The position numbers and the translations under genes are program-made. The notes beneath the pieces were generated by a model that did not search any database, had not been told where the DNA came from, and worked only from the letters and a program-made list of their open reading frames with translations. From UBA12191 sp964422295 (GTDB lineage Bacteria; Planctomycetota; UBA8108; UBA1146), in contig CAYRAM010000012.1 of NCBI GenBank assembly GCA_964422295.1, positions 23,091-87,090 on the forward strand: a DNA stretch of 64,000 bases, written 5' to 3'. Shown piece by piece: positions 1-9,072 of the stretch. The stretch's first letter is position 1. Each line of letters opens with the position of its first letter.

Positions 1-2
1 CT

Positions 3-1274
3 CTCGACCAGATCGAATCACGCATCTCTAGTGATGCAGATTTGGCGGTCATCTCTGAAGAACTGGAGAATATCGAACAAGCCATCGAAGATTTGGAATC
101 GAGGCAAGTGGATGATGCCCGATCGATCATCTCGGACCTGCGATTGCAATATCAGGGAAGTCTACGAACGCTCCACGTGGAAGAAAATCGTCGGGCCGAA
201 TTGCGACTGGAATCTGACGCCCGTGAGAGACTCGCAGATCTACTGATGGATTCGGAAATCAGCAAGAGCGCAAAGGATCGTTTGCCAACTTTGGAGGCAC
301 TGGTCAGCAATTACCCGAATACCCGTGCTGGCGAACGTGCCCAGGAAATCCTGACCAATTTAAGAGCGGAGATTGCCCAACAAGATCTGCGCGATCAAGC
401 CGCTGAACGGGATTGGAATTGGGTTCGTTCACGTGCGGAGGGCTGGATGCTCTCAGACCAACCTGGCAGAGCACGCAAGGAAGTGCTTTCTCTCTCTGAA
501 GAGCATCAGAACACAGCAGCATGGGATGAACGGGAAGACATGCTTCTCAGGATTGATCAACATGCTGTCAACATGTGGCGACAAGCCAGGACCGAAATTC
601 GCAGTTTTCTCGAGTTGGGTCGAAAAGCCCAAGCCAATGATCTTCTCAATCAATTGATTTCCAGAGCGTCGATGCCGGCAACAAAATCGTTTGAGGAGGG
701 ATTGCGTAAAGAGATCGATGAGAAGGAAGATTCCACCGGACTTCCCGAGTTCTCCTCCATCGCTCCTGTCTTGGCTTCCGGGTGGAATACTTGGAGTGAG
801 AAATTCAGTGGCTTGGAAGCTTCTCGTGTCGTCCGTGCCGCCCTCTTGGAGAGCAGATTTTCTGCAGATGATCTCCATACTGCAAATTTGCATATTGAGA
901 TGCTCAATCGCTTTGACCGGGCACTTTCCCAATTACCAGACACCCCCCTGAAGTTCCGCTCGGGCCGAAAAATAACCACATCCGCCCGGCAAGTCTCTGC
1001 ACCCTTTGCCACCCTCAGGGGAGACCGTGTGATATTCAGGGATACAGCGGAAGGGATTCGTCGTTACCTCCTGTGGAGCGAAATCAGTCCCTCTTCACGA
1101 CTGGATCTGTGGCAAGAAGCAGTTCCGGCGGGTGAATGGGCAGCCCTCCTCGCCTTGCTGCTGGAATGGAACCACAGATACGCAGAAGCAGAGGAAATCT
1201 GGAAAAGGGAGAGGGAATCCTCACTGAGACCGCTGTTGAAGGATTTGAAGCGGTCAGATGGGGATCAGCGATGA
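3..1274 (+). CDS. Hypothetical coiled-coil / helical-repeat protein, 5' end cut by the window edge
   Basis: The reading frame is open from the first bases of the window with no stop, so the true start lies outside. At least 424 residues are visible. The N-terminal third is rich in Glu, Arg, Gln and Leu and looks like coiled coil or TPR-like helices. Around residues 100-250 there are Trp- and Leu-rich helices in the same style. The last 150 residues look more globular. I recognise no catalytic motif and no family. Its stop overlaps the start of the next gene (ATGA), so the two are probably translated together. A scaffold or repeat protein is a guess from composition only. Confidence 0.7.
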   Translation, partial: LDQIESRISSDADLAVISEELENIEQAIEDLESRQVDDARSIISDLRLQYQGSLRTLHVEENRRAELRLESDARERLADLLMDSEISKSAKDRLPTLEALVSNYPNTRAGERAQEILTNLRAEIAQQDLRDQAAERDWNWVRSRAEGWMLSDQPGRARKEVLSLSEEHQNTAAWDEREDMLLRIDQHAVNMWRQARTEIRSFLELGRKAQANDLLNQLISRASMPATKSFEEGLRKEIDEKEDSTGLPEFSSIAPVLASGWNTWSEKFSGLEASRVVRAALLESRFSADDLHTANLHIEMLNRFDRALSQLPDTPLKFRSGRKITTSARQVSAPFATLRGDRVIFRDTAEGIRRYLLWSEISPSSRLDLWQEAVPAGEWAALLALLLEWNHRYAEAEEIWKRERESSLRPLLKDLKRSDGDQR

Positions 1275-1576
1275 ATACGGGGGAACTCCCCTTGCTCAAT
1301 GAGACGGATGAAGGGGTTGAAGTCGCCATTAGGGCGATCCCGGGATCCTCGGTCACAAAAATCACCGGGATCAGACAGGGTGCTGTGGTCATCAAGGTGA
1401 CCACCCCACCGGAAAAGGGGAAAGCAAATCTCACCATCTCCAAGGTGCTTTCAGTTACCCTTGGGATCCCCAAGAGCAGGATCCTCTTGATCCGGGGAGA
1501 GCGCAACAGAGACAAGATCTTCCTGCTCTCTGCTGTGACGCCGGAAGAGGCGCGTGAAGCGCTCACACGATTTTGA
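1271..1576 (+). CDS. YggU/DUF167 family protein
   Basis: A protein of 101 residues. The start is the ATG that overlaps the preceding stop as ATGA. The central part shows the DUF167 (UPF0235, YggU) pattern: a basic beta strand, then a Pro-Pro-Glu-Lys-Gly-Lys-Ala-Asn loop at about residues 52-59, followed by a helix and the SRILLIRGERNRDK segment. Family members are usually 95-105 residues long and their biochemical role is not established. The gene sits between an unrecognised coiled-coil gene and purine nucleoside phosphorylase. Its 3' end is close to, or overlaps, the start of the PNP gene depending on which start that gene uses. Confidence 0.8.
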   Translation: MNTGELPLLNETDEGVEVAIRAIPGSSVTKITGIRQGAVVIKVTTPPEKGKANLTISKVLSVTLGIPKSRILLIRGERNRDKIFLLSAVTPEEAREALTRF

Positions 1577-1595
1577 AGGAAAGGCTACAGCTTCG

Positions 1596-2435
1596 ATGGG
1601 TACGATTCATGAAGATGGACTCAGGCAACGCCGACGGATCGAACAAGCCGCCGAGGCCATCGCCCAGGCAAATCCCGGCGCGACTCCTGACACCGTCATC
1701 ATTCTCGGCACCGGATTGGGTGGATTGGTCGAAGAGATCTCCGACAATTCCAGCATCGATTACTCTGCCATCCCTGACTTCCCGCAATCGACGGCACCCG
1801 GGCATTCCGGAAAGTTGCACTTTGGCGAGATCGGTAGTCACAGAGTTCTCTGCTTTCAGGGAAGATTTCACCTTTACGAAGGTTACTCGATGGAAGATGT
1901 CATCATGCCGATGCGGGTTGCCGCTCGGCTCGGGGTCACTTCCGCCGTCATTTCCAATTGTTGTGGAGGATTATCCCCCGAGTTGGAAAAAGGAGATCTG
2001 CTGATTCTCGATGATCACATCCACCTTCTCGGCTCAAATCCCCTCACTGGACTGAACCACGACGATTGGGGTCCCCGCTTCCCCGACATGAGCGAGCCGT
2101 ATTGCACGGAGTCGGTGCAAAAACTGCTCGATTTGGCAAAAGAAAATCAAATCAGGGCATCCAAAGGGGTCTATGTGGCCGTTCCCGGTCCCAATCTCGA
2201 AACACGAGCAGAATATCGGATGCTGAGGGGTCTGGGGGCAGATGTGGTCGGAATGTCGACCGTTCCAGAAGCCATCATCTGTGCCCATGAGGGGATCCGG
2301 GCCTCGGCAATTTCCGTGGTCACTGATCTCTGTGACCCAGATGACTTGAAGAAAGTTTCCGTAGAAGAGATCTTGGAGGTCGCAGCAGGGGCTGAACCCC
2401 ACCTGACGAGACTGGTTGTCCAGTTTCTGCAATGA
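1596..2435 (+). CDS. Purine nucleoside phosphorylase (PNP/MTAP family)
   Basis: Cleaves purine nucleosides with phosphate to give the free base and ribose-1-phosphate, in the cytosol. Family landmarks are visible: a GTGLGG phosphate loop near the start, GHSGKL, FQGRFHLYEGY, a Cys-Cys-Gly-Gly variant of the usual AAGG, and GPNLETRAEYRML followed by GADVVGMSTVPE. The ATG used here lies about 11 bases after GAAGGAAAGG. A GTG at 1554 would add 14 residues and overlap the previous gene. The base-recognition position reads VVTDL. Human PNP has Asn there and methylthioadenosine phosphorylases have Asp, so an adenine-type substrate is possible. The assignment to 6-oxo or 6-amino purines is therefore left open. 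Confidence 0.88.
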   Translation: MGTIHEDGLRQRRRIEQAAEAIAQANPGATPDTVIILGTGLGGLVEEISDNSSIDYSAIPDFPQSTAPGHSGKLHFGEIGSHRVLCFQGRFHLYEGYSMEDVIMPMRVAARLGVTSAVISNCCGGLSPELEKGDLLILDDHIHLLGSNPLTGLNHDDWGPRFPDMSEPYCTESVQKLLDLAKENQIRASKGVYVAVPGPNLETRAEYRMLRGLGADVVGMSTVPEAIICAHEGIRASAISVVTDLCDPDDLKKVSVEEILEVAAGAEPHLTRLVVQFLQ

Positions 2436-2474
2436 GGAGTTCGAGTTACCGCAGCCCGGAAAGGGGCCCATAGG

Positions 2475-3083
2475 ATGAATCAGCTCAGCGAATACATGTC
2501 TGAAGATGCTGACAAAAATGACGACAGAAATGGTTCAGGAGTACGTAGTTTCCTGAAAGACCTGATGGAGAAACAGAGAACCCTGTTCATCTCTGAAGAG
2601 GTATCACCAAAATTGACTAGCAAGATTGTGCCTTCTCTCTTGTGGCTCGATTCTTTGAGTGATGATCCTATCCGGTTGTTCATCAATACACCTGGAGGTT
2701 CCGCAGATGACGGTTTTGCCATCCACGATGCGATCCGTTTCATCCGCAGTCCGGTGAATTGCATCACCAATGGTCTGAATGCCTCAGCGGGAACCGTGAT
2801 CCTGTTGGCCTCACCGGTAGAGCGCAGGTTTTCATTGCCTAACTCACGCATCATGATCCATCAGCCCTCCAGTGGAATCCGTGGCAAAGCTTCCGAAATC
2901 GAGATCACTGCCGATGAGATTCTCAAGTTGCGTCGCCGCTGCAATGAACTGATCGCTGGCGAGACGGGCAAGAGTGTTGAAGAGGTAGAAAAAGACACCA
3001 ATAAGGACTATTGGATGTCACCGGAGGAAGCCCGTGAATACGGATTGATCGGTGAAATCCTGACCAGTCTGAATGAGCTTTAA
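2475..3083 (+). CDS. clpP: ClpP-type ATP-dependent protease proteolytic subunit
   Basis: Serine peptidase that forms the barrel of the Clp protease and degrades proteins fed by a Clp ATPase. The protein has 202 residues, the normal length. The catalytic triad is present: Ser104 in NASAG, His129 in MIHQP, and an Asp in the DTNKD segment (174 or 178). The INTPGGS oxyanion-side motif is at 70-76. The first 25 residues are acidic and polar and could include a propeptide. No clpX or tig lies next to it, so this is probably an extra ClpP copy rather than the clpPX operon. It ends inside the start of purN, overlapping by 11 bases. Confidence 0.92.
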   Translation: MNQLSEYMSEDADKNDDRNGSGVRSFLKDLMEKQRTLFISEEVSPKLTSKIVPSLLWLDSLSDDPIRLFINTPGGSADDGFAIHDAIRFIRSPVNCITNGLNASAGTVILLASPVERRFSLPNSRIMIHQPSSGIRGKASEIEITADEILKLRRRCNELIAGETGKSVEEVEKDTNKDYWMSPEEAREYGLIGEILTSLNEL

Positions 3084-3705
3084 AACTGACATGTCGACTT
3101 CTGAAGATCTGGCCCAGAACCCGACGGAGACTGACAAAGTCTCCGTCGGGTTCTTGCTTTCCGGAGGCGGCAGAACCCTGGAAAATCTTCTCTCCAGTAT
3201 CGAAGAACAACAGATCCCTGCCCGCATCGATCTGGTGATCGCCAGCAAAGACCGCATCGGCGGAATCAACAAAGCCAAAAGCGCCGGAATCCTCACCCAA
3301 GTACACCCCTGCCGAGATCCGCAGGATTCGGAGGCGATCTTCAAGTCTCTGGAAACGGCAGGCTGTGAACTTGCCATTCTGGGTGGCTGGCTGCGGAAGT
3401 TGGCGATTCCGGCAGCTTGGGAAAATCGGGTCATCAATATCCACCCCTCATTACTCCCGCGCCATGGGGGCAAGGGCTGCTACGGAGAGAAGGTCCATCG
3501 CAAAGTGCTGGAGTCTGGAGATGAACGCTCAGGCTGCACGGTCCATTTTGTCGACAACCACTACGATCGCGGTCCCATCATCTTGCAAGAGGAGGTCCCG
3601 GTTCTTCCGGGGGACGACGCAGATACCCTTGCAGCTCGCGTCTTTGAAGCAGAAAAAGTAGCGCTGCCAAAAGCAGTTGCAGAATTGGTCAGAGGAGACC
3701 TTTAG
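3073..3705 (+). CDS. purN: Phosphoribosylglycinamide formyltransferase
   Basis: Transfers the formyl group of 10-formyltetrahydrofolate to GAR in purine synthesis. The formyltransferase fold is clear: the LLSGGGRTLENLL phosphate loop at about residues 28-40, the INIHPSLLPRHGGKG catalytic segment (Asn and His) near 121-135, and VDNHYDRGPII containing the catalytic Asp. The ATG at 3073 overlaps the clpP stop. An ATG at 3091 in the same frame is the alternative. The N-terminus carries about 20 residues more than typical PurN. The DNA for this extension contains a perfect 17-bp palindrome (3116-3154), listed separately. Confidence 0.93.
   Translation: MSFKTDMSTSEDLAQNPTETDKVSVGFLLSGGGRTLENLLSSIEEQQIPARIDLVIASKDRIGGINKAKSAGILTQVHPCRDPQDSEAIFKSLETAGCELAILGGWLRKLAIPAAWENRVINIHPSLLPRHGGKGCYGEKVHRKVLESGDERSGCTVHFVDNHYDRGPIILQEEVPVLPGDDADTLAARVFEAEKVALPKAVAELVRGDL
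3116..3154 (+). terminator. Terminator-like hairpin inside the 5' coding end of purN
   Basis: A 17-base arm (3116-3132) is followed by a 5-base loop and its perfect reverse complement (3138-3154), then TGCTTT. The arm begins AGAACCCGA and the closing arm ends TCGGGTTCT. This is the same style as the hairpin at 54872-54906. A perfect 17-bp stem is very unlikely by chance. It lies about 30 bases after the clpP stop, so it may end or attenuate clpP transcripts before purN. Confidence 0.65.
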
Positions 3706-3720
3706 TTGATTGCGCCCCTC

Positions 3721-3768
3721 AGTGTGATCATCAGTGTGATCATCAGTGTGATCATCAGTGTGATCATC
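3721..3768. repeat. 12-bp perfect tandem repeat, four copies
   Basis: Four perfect copies of AGTGTGATCATC stand between the convergent ends of purN and tyrS. The unit contains the palindrome TGATCA. Copy number is likely to vary between strains because the array is perfect and non-coding. Confidence 0.95.
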
Positions 3769-3775
3769 GATGGGA

Positions 3776-4984
3776 TCAATCGAGGCACAGTTTACGGAAT
3801 TTACGTTTACCGACCCTGAGGATCATGCCATCCGAAACTTCCACCTTGGCATCCGGGTCCTCGATCTTGACGTCATCCAGTCTCACACCGCCTGCCTGAA
3901 CGTTGCGACGCGCCTCGTTATTGCTCGGAGTCAGCCCCGCTTCGACGACCAATTTGACGATCCAGACCTTGTCCTCTTCCAAAAGCTCAGAAGGGATATG
4001 AAATTCCTCAATCTCATCGGGAATCCCACCCTTTGAGAATACCTGGATGAAGTGTTGCTCTGCAGCATCCGCTGCTGCCTCGTCGTGGTAGAGACGAACC
4101 AATGTGCGGGCAAGGAACCCTTTGCACTCCCTAGGATTTGCAGCCAATTGCTCTTCGATCTGGGAGAGAGTGAGATCGGTCGCCATCGTGTAGTAATCCC
4201 TCATCACTTCATCCGGGATCGACATCGTCTTGCCGAACATCTCTTCCGGAGCGTCGGAAATGCCGATGGAATTGCCATAGGATTTCGACATCTTGCGACT
4301 GCCGTCCGTCCCAACCAAGAGGGGCAGAGTCATACACACCTGCGCATCCAGGCCTTCCTGGCGCATCAAGTCCCGCCCCAGCAACAGGTTAAACGTCTGG
4401 TCCGTCCCCCCCAATTCCACATCCGCTTTCACCTGAACAGAATCCCATGCCTGCATCAAAGGGTAGATGAACTCGTGAAGATTGATGGGAAGACCGGATC
4501 CGAATCTTTTCTGAAAGTCGTCCCGTTCCAACTGTCGAGCAACGGTCGTTCTGCCACAGAGGGCGATCACATCCAGAAAAGACATCTCACGAAACCAGTC
4601 GCCATTCCAGCTCAGTTCGGTTCGATCCTTGTCGAGGATCTTCCAAGCCTGCTGCAAGTAGGTCTCCGCGTTTTCCCGAACCTGGTCATGGGTCAGTGTT
4701 GGTCGTGTCTTGTCTCGACCGGAGGGATCTCCAACACAGGCTGTGTAATCACCGATGATGAGAATCGCCAAATGACCTGCATCTTGGAATTGCCGCAATT
4801 TTCTCAAAGGAACCGCGTGGCCGACATGCAACTGGGGATTGGTGGGATCCACCCCCAGTTTCACCCTCAGGGGTCGATTCTCAGCATTGGCACTCTGCCA
4901 CTTCTTCTGCAGTTCTTCTTCCGTATCGATCGTGACCGCACCGCGAATCACCTCGGCAAAGGAATCATCCGCTGTCAAGCCCAT
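3776..4984 (-). CDS. tyrS: Tyrosyl-tRNA synthetase
   Basis: Charges tRNA-Tyr. The protein has 402 residues with a class I catalytic core. The HIGH box appears as HVGH (in PTNPQLHVGH, about residues 46-55) and the KMSKS loop is intact (RKMSKSYGNSIGI). GDYTACVGDPSG follows the first motif as in the TyrZ-like subfamily. The last 65 residues form an S4-type RNA-binding domain (AGLTPSNNEARRNVQAGGV). The start is the ATG preceded by AAGGAGGGG at good spacing. Upstream in-frame ATGs have no such site and lie in the neighbouring gene. It directly follows an exported protein gene with essentially no gap, and rpsA lies further upstream on the same strand. Confidence 0.95.
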   Translation of the reverse strand: MGLTADDSFAEVIRGAVTIDTEEELQKKWQSANAENRPLRVKLGVDPTNPQLHVGHAVPLRKLRQFQDAGHLAILIIGDYTACVGDPSGRDKTRPTLTHDQVRENAETYLQQAWKILDKDRTELSWNGDWFREMSFLDVIALCGRTTVARQLERDDFQKRFGSGLPINLHEFIYPLMQAWDSVQVKADVELGGTDQTFNLLLGRDLMRQEGLDAQVCMTLPLLVGTDGSRKMSKSYGNSIGISDAPEEMFGKTMSIPDEVMRDYYTMATDLTLSQIEEQLAANPRECKGFLARTLVRLYHDEAAADAAEQHFIQVFSKGGIPDEIEEFHIPSELLEEDKVWIVKLVVEAGLTPSNNEARRNVQAGGVRLDDVKIEDPDAKVEVSDGMILRVGKRKFRKLCLD

Positions 4985-4985
4985 G

Positions 4986-6134
4986 CTAACTCCCCTCCTT
5001 ACCATCCCGCCGAACCTCGCGGGACAGCCCCCATATCTTCCATGCACGAGCCGATCTCTCCATGACCAAGCCCGTGACCTCTTCCAAAATTCCCACGAAG
5101 AGGCGATCAAGTGTGCCTTCATGGGTTCCAAGAAGCGAGACCATCTCTTCAATCAATGGATCTGTCAAATCGGGGCGTGCTTTTGTTTCCCTTCTTCGCT
5201 CCAACCATCGATGACGAGCGAGGACCATTTGTGCGACATCTCCACTGACTGCCGCCAACCTCAGTGAATCCCGGGGGGGCAGAGAACTCTGTGCAACTTC
5301 GGGTGCAGTAAACCTGCCCCTCTCTTCGATCCATGGCAATCCGCGGGTCACATCTCCCTCCGGAGTGGAAATCGTCAGGGGTCTCGTGGTTCCGGTGACG
5401 ACCCAATCCTGCAGGACAGGTCGTGATCGAGCCACAGGAATCGGCAATCGGACCGGGAATCCACGGCTCTCGCCAGGGTCAACCCGAAAACCCCCGTCAA
5501 GCCGCACCACTCTGGTGTCCGATATGATGCGCTCAGTTCCATCGAGATAGACGTCTTTGATGCTCCAAACCACTTGGCCCAGGATTCCTGCGTCGGTCCC
5601 TTCGCCGCCAAATTGAATCGGCTGATCGGACAGATTTTCCAGCAAGATGATGCCGGTCAGGAACGCACGTGGAAAATCGGGCCCCCGATTTGAATCCGAA
5701 TCAGCATTTGGCGCATCGTCATTGAGAGCGGGGTCTTCCGAATCTCCACCCAGTTCATCGTCGATGGAGAATCTGACGGCAACAGTACTGTTGCTGAGGT
5801 ATCGGCCATGGGCCCTGCGACGCAGGGCATTGACTTGTTCGAACTGGCGAAAATTTTCCGGTGCCAATAGCAGGATCGCCTCTGACATCTTCCAGGCCTT
5901 TTCAAACTGTCCTTGCTTGTAGGCCTCCACCGCTTCACGGAATCGACCCTGAAGAAATTTCAGGACTGCCTGATCATCCGCAGTTGGATTCTGATCCATC
6001 AGATGGGCGCCAGTGGGACCTGCGATGGCGGGTAATTCGAGACTACTGCTCGCACCCAAGAGAAGTGCAGAAACGATCACGAGGAGAGCCGGGAATCCCC
6101 GACTCTCCTCGCATCGTTCATCGATTCTGCCCAA
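4986..6134 (-). CDS. Exported protein of unknown function
   Basis: About 365-382 residues. The N-terminus has a hydrophobic stretch (ALLVIVSALLLGASSSLEL) typical of a signal peptide. A TPR-like helix pair follows (FREAVEAYKQGQFEKAWKMS), then a beta-rich middle part with repeated strands and an Arg-rich helical C-terminus. No family is recognised. The start is uncertain. A TTG at 6134 lies 13 bases after AAGGAG at the end of rpsA, and a GTG at 6080 would begin right at the hydrophobic segment. The gene lies 10 bases after rpsA and 1 base before tyrS, so it is probably in the rpsA transcript. Confidence 0.7.
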   Translation of the reverse strand: MGRIDERCEESRGFPALLVIVSALLLGASSSLELPAIAGPTGAHLMDQNPTADDQAVLKFLQGRFREAVEAYKQGQFEKAWKMSEAILLLAPENFRQFEQVNALRRRAHGRYLSNSTVAVRFSIDDELGGDSEDPALNDDAPNADSDSNRGPDFPRAFLTGIILLENLSDQPIQFGGEGTDAGILGQVVWSIKDVYLDGTERIISDTRVVRLDGGFRVDPGESRGFPVRLPIPVARSRPVLQDWVVTGTTRPLTISTPEGDVTRGLPWIEERGRFTAPEVAQSSLPPRDSLRLAAVSGDVAQMVLARHRWLERRRETKARPDLTDPLIEEMVSLLGTHEGTLDRLFVGILEEVTGLVMERSARAWKIWGLSREVRRDGKEGS

Positions 6135-6144
6135 GGGAACAGAA

Positions 6145-8282
6145 TTACTCCTTGTTCTCGGATTCTTCTGCATCACCCGTATCCTCTTCCGCCGTTTCTT
6201 CGGCAGGCTCCTCATCGGAGGCTTCGGCAAGCTCACTTTCGGAGGCCTCTGCTGGCTCCTCNNNNNNNNNNNNNNNNNNNNNNNNNNNNNNNNNNNNNNN
6301 NNNNNNNNNNNNNNNNNNNNNNNNNNNNNNNNNNNNNNNNNNNNNNNNNNNNNNNNNNNNNGCTCCTCATCGGAGGCTTCGGCAAGCTCACTTTCGGAGG
6401 CCTCTGCTGGCTCCTCATCGGAAGCTTCGACAGGCTCACTTTCGGAGGCTTCTGCTGGCTCCTCTTCGGAAGCTTCGGCACTCTCCGCTGGTTCGGACTC
6501 GGCTTCAGCAACCGGGGACTCCTCCGGATGATCCTCGATGTCGGGGACCTCGTCAGGAATATTCTCCGGCACCGTTCCCACAGCAGTCGGGGATTCACCT
6601 TCAGCAGCCTCGGCGTAGAGAGCAGCAAGTTGCTCTTTCTCTTCCTCGGTCACCTCTTTCAGGCTCAAACCGATCTTTCGATTCTCATCGTCGACGCGAA
6701 TCACTTTGACATCGACAACTTGACCGATCGATACAACCTGCTCGGGACTATCAATCTTGTCCTCGGAAAGTTCGGAGATGTGCAACAGCCCTTCGAGGTC
6801 TTCCTCCATCTGCACAAATGCGCCGAAATTGGTGGTCTTGGTGACAGTTCCTCTCACCACCGTTCCGATGGCGTAAGTATCGGGAATATCACGAACCCAG
6901 GGGTCCTCCTCCATCTGCTTGAGACCGAGGGCAATCCGCTTGCGATCCTGGTCGATCTCAAGAACCACGGCATGAACCTCTTGACCCTTCTCCAACTTCT
7001 CGGAGGGGTGGATGATCTTGCGGGTCCAGGACATGTCACTGACATGGAGCAGACCATCGATGCCGTCCTCCAACTCGACGAATGCGCCGTAATTGGTGAG
7101 GTTGCGAACCTTTCCGCTGATGTAGTGACCCACAGGGTATTTTTGGGCAACGATTTCCCAGGGATTCACTTCCACCTGCTTCATGCCCAAACTGATCTCC
7201 TGCTTGTCCTTCTTGATTTCAAGGACGACCACATCAACTTCCTGATTCTCTTCGACGACTTCACGAGGATTCGAAATTCTTCGTGTCCACGACATCTCTG
7301 ACACGTGGACCAGACCCTCGATCCCCTCCTCCAACTCGATGAACGCCCCGTACGAAAGGACATTGACCACCTTGCCGGTGATTTTCGCCCCAATCGGGAA
7401 ACGCGCCTCGATGTCGTCCCACGGGCTCGGCTGCGTTTGTTTCAGGCCCAGTGAAATGCGCTCGCGATCCTTGTCGATCTTGAGCACCTTGACATCGATC
7501 TCCTGCTCCACAGTGAGAATCTCATTGGGGTGATTGATCCTTCCCCAAGACATATCCGTGATGTGCAGAAGGCCGTCGATGCCACCGAGATCGACGAATG
7601 CTCCGAAGTCGGTGATATTCTTGACGATGCCTTTGCGAACCTGATCCAGTTCTATTTCGGTCATCAGATTGGACTTCAGTTCATCACGGCGCTCCTCAAG
7701 AAGTTTGCGCCGGCTGACGACGATATTCATTCTCGGCTCGTCGATCTTGATGATCTTGCACTCCAGGTCTTTGCCGACGAATTCTGAGACATCCCCCACC
7801 CTGCGGATGGCGATCTGTGAAGCCGGGAGGAATACCGGGACACCGATATCGATCAGCAAGCCACCCTTAATCTTCCGGAGAACACGGCCATTGACCACAT
7901 CTCCCTCATTATGGGTTTCTACAACCTGTTCCCAACCCTTGATTCGATCCGCCTTGCGCTTGGACAGCATGATGCGTCCATCTTCTTCATCGACTTCCTC
8001 GATGAGCACATCGACGATATCACCCACGCTGATTTCAGCGCCTTCAAAGTGACTTCTGGGAACTTCACCCTCAGCTTTGTAGCCCACATCGACGATGACC
8101 CAGTCTTCGCTGATACTGACTACTTTGCCCTGGATAATTTTTTCTTCTTCAAAATCGATCACCGAATCGCGAAGAATCTCATCCACCCTGTCGATGGATT
8201 CGCCTTCCAGGTAATCGTTGACTTTTTCATCCAGGGATTCACCCCGGAGATCAAACTGCTTGAGCAGTTCTGGTTTGGCCAT
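6145..8282 (-). CDS. rpsA: Ribosomal protein S1 homologue with repeated acidic tail (contains assembly gap)
   Basis: Binds mRNA and delivers it to the 30S subunit. Six S1 domains can be read in a row, starting near residues 30, 110, 190, 280, 365 and 450. The later ones carry the typical GAFV/GLLHVS-D/E-MSW signatures. After the sixth domain comes an acidic tail built of 16-residue repeats (EEPAEASESE.LAEASD), interrupted by the 100 N bases. On the far side of the gap the frame resumes as the same repeat and ends ...AEESENKE with a TAA at 6145. The gap length is not a multiple of three, so the drawn N count is only a placeholder. The start is the ATG at 8282. cmk and plsC lie upstream, the common bacterial order. 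Confidence 0.93.
6206..6480. repeat. 48-bp in-frame tandem repeats in the rpsA tail
   Basis: One full 48-bp unit is at 6206-6253, with the next unit cut by the N run after 8 bases. After the gap a unit identical to the first lies at 6362-6408, then a diverged unit at 6409-6456, then a decayed one. Each unit encodes 16 residues rich in Glu, Ala and Ser. The identical units flanking the gap suggest the assembler collapsed or broke here. Confidence 0.9.
6262..6361. other. Assembly gap (100 N)
   Basis: Exactly 100 unknown bases inside the rpsA repeat array. This is a conventional placeholder length. Translations that run through it switch frame, so apparent fusion of rpsA with the next gene is an artefact. 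Confidence 0.99.
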
Positions 8283-8445
8283 GGAAAAAGGCCCCTTCAG
8301 TGGGTCACGGACCGTCACCGAGCAGATCCGACCTCCGGATCCCAAAACTGCGGCAAACAGATCCTGGTTTGCTGGAATCGGGGGGCCGGCGACCATCGCA
8401 GGCTCTCCACGGATCATCCAGAATTAGGTACTTCTAGAGCAGGAC

Positions 8446-9072
8446 TCAATCGGCGGGTGTGGCTTCCCCTTCGGGAATCAATTCCACCATGGACCTGCGC
8501 AGGAGTTCCAACCCGTTATCTTCCTCCGAGAAGGCCTCTTTGTCGATGCATTCTCCAAAGGAGATCCGGGTGTGATAAGGACGGGGGAACCACTTTCCGC
8601 GCCCCATCGCCCTGGAACTGCCGGAAATGTAAGCGGGAACCACGGGAACCTGTGCCATCCGGGCCAATCGAACAATTCCACCCTTGAATCGACGCAATTG
8701 GCCGTCGGAACTGCGGGTCCCTTCCGGAAAGACCAGAGCCGCCCCCCCAGCCTCCAAGTGGGTCATCACCGAACGAAAACCGGCGATCCCCACTCCTTCT
8801 CTTTCCAGAGGCAAGGCATTCAAATTGCGCAGAAACCAGCCTACAGGAGCAGGTTTGAAGAGGGAACTTCGAGCCATGAATGCAAGGGGCCGTTGCATCG
8901 AAATTCCTGCAAGGATCGGATCGAGATTGCTGGAGTGATTCACCGCCAGCAAGAAGGGGCCAGAGTGAGGCAGATGGTCGTGACCCTCGACACGATGGCG
9001 AAACATGATCTTGCAAATCAACCATGCAATGCCGCGGATCACTCGATAGAAGAGTCTGTTCCCGGGTTCCAA
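8446..9072 (-). CDS. plsC: 1-acyl-sn-glycerol-3-phosphate acyltransferase
   Basis: Adds the second acyl chain to lysophosphatidic acid at the inner membrane. The 208-residue protein has both hallmark boxes: NHSSNLDP (the HX4D catalytic motif, about 46-53) and FPEGTRS (about 115-121). A short hydrophobic N-terminal segment (GIAWLICKIMF) can anchor it in the membrane. The start is a TTG that overlaps the end of cmk by 34 bases. An internal ATG at 9006 is the alternative. The order cmk-plsC-rpsA is a known conserved bacterial arrangement. Confidence 0.92.
   Translation of the reverse strand: MEPGNRLFYRVIRGIAWLICKIMFRHRVEGHDHLPHSGPFLLAVNHSSNLDPILAGISMQRPLAFMARSSLFKPAPVGWFLRNLNALPLEREGVGIAGFRSVMTHLEAGGAALVFPEGTRSSDGQLRRFKGGIVRLARMAQVPVVPAYISGSSRAMGRGKWFPRPYHTRISFGECIDKEAFSEEDNGLELLRRSMVELIPEGEATPAD

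Noticed and set aside
3721..3768. CRISPR array
   Set aside because: The 12-bp copies are directly adjacent with no spacers and no cas genes nearby.
4052..5065. 337-codon plus-strand frame opposite tyrS
   Set aside because: Antisense to a clear tyrosyl-tRNA synthetase with intact HIGH-like and KMSKS motifs.
6528..7301. Long plus-strand open frame opposite rpsA
   Set aside because: It is antisense to conserved S1 domains and mirrors their codon pattern.
4986..8417. A single 1143-residue fusion of ribosomal protein S1 with an exported protein
   Set aside because: The joined frame exists only because the 100 N bases shift the phase. The rpsA frame resumes after the gap and stops at 6145.
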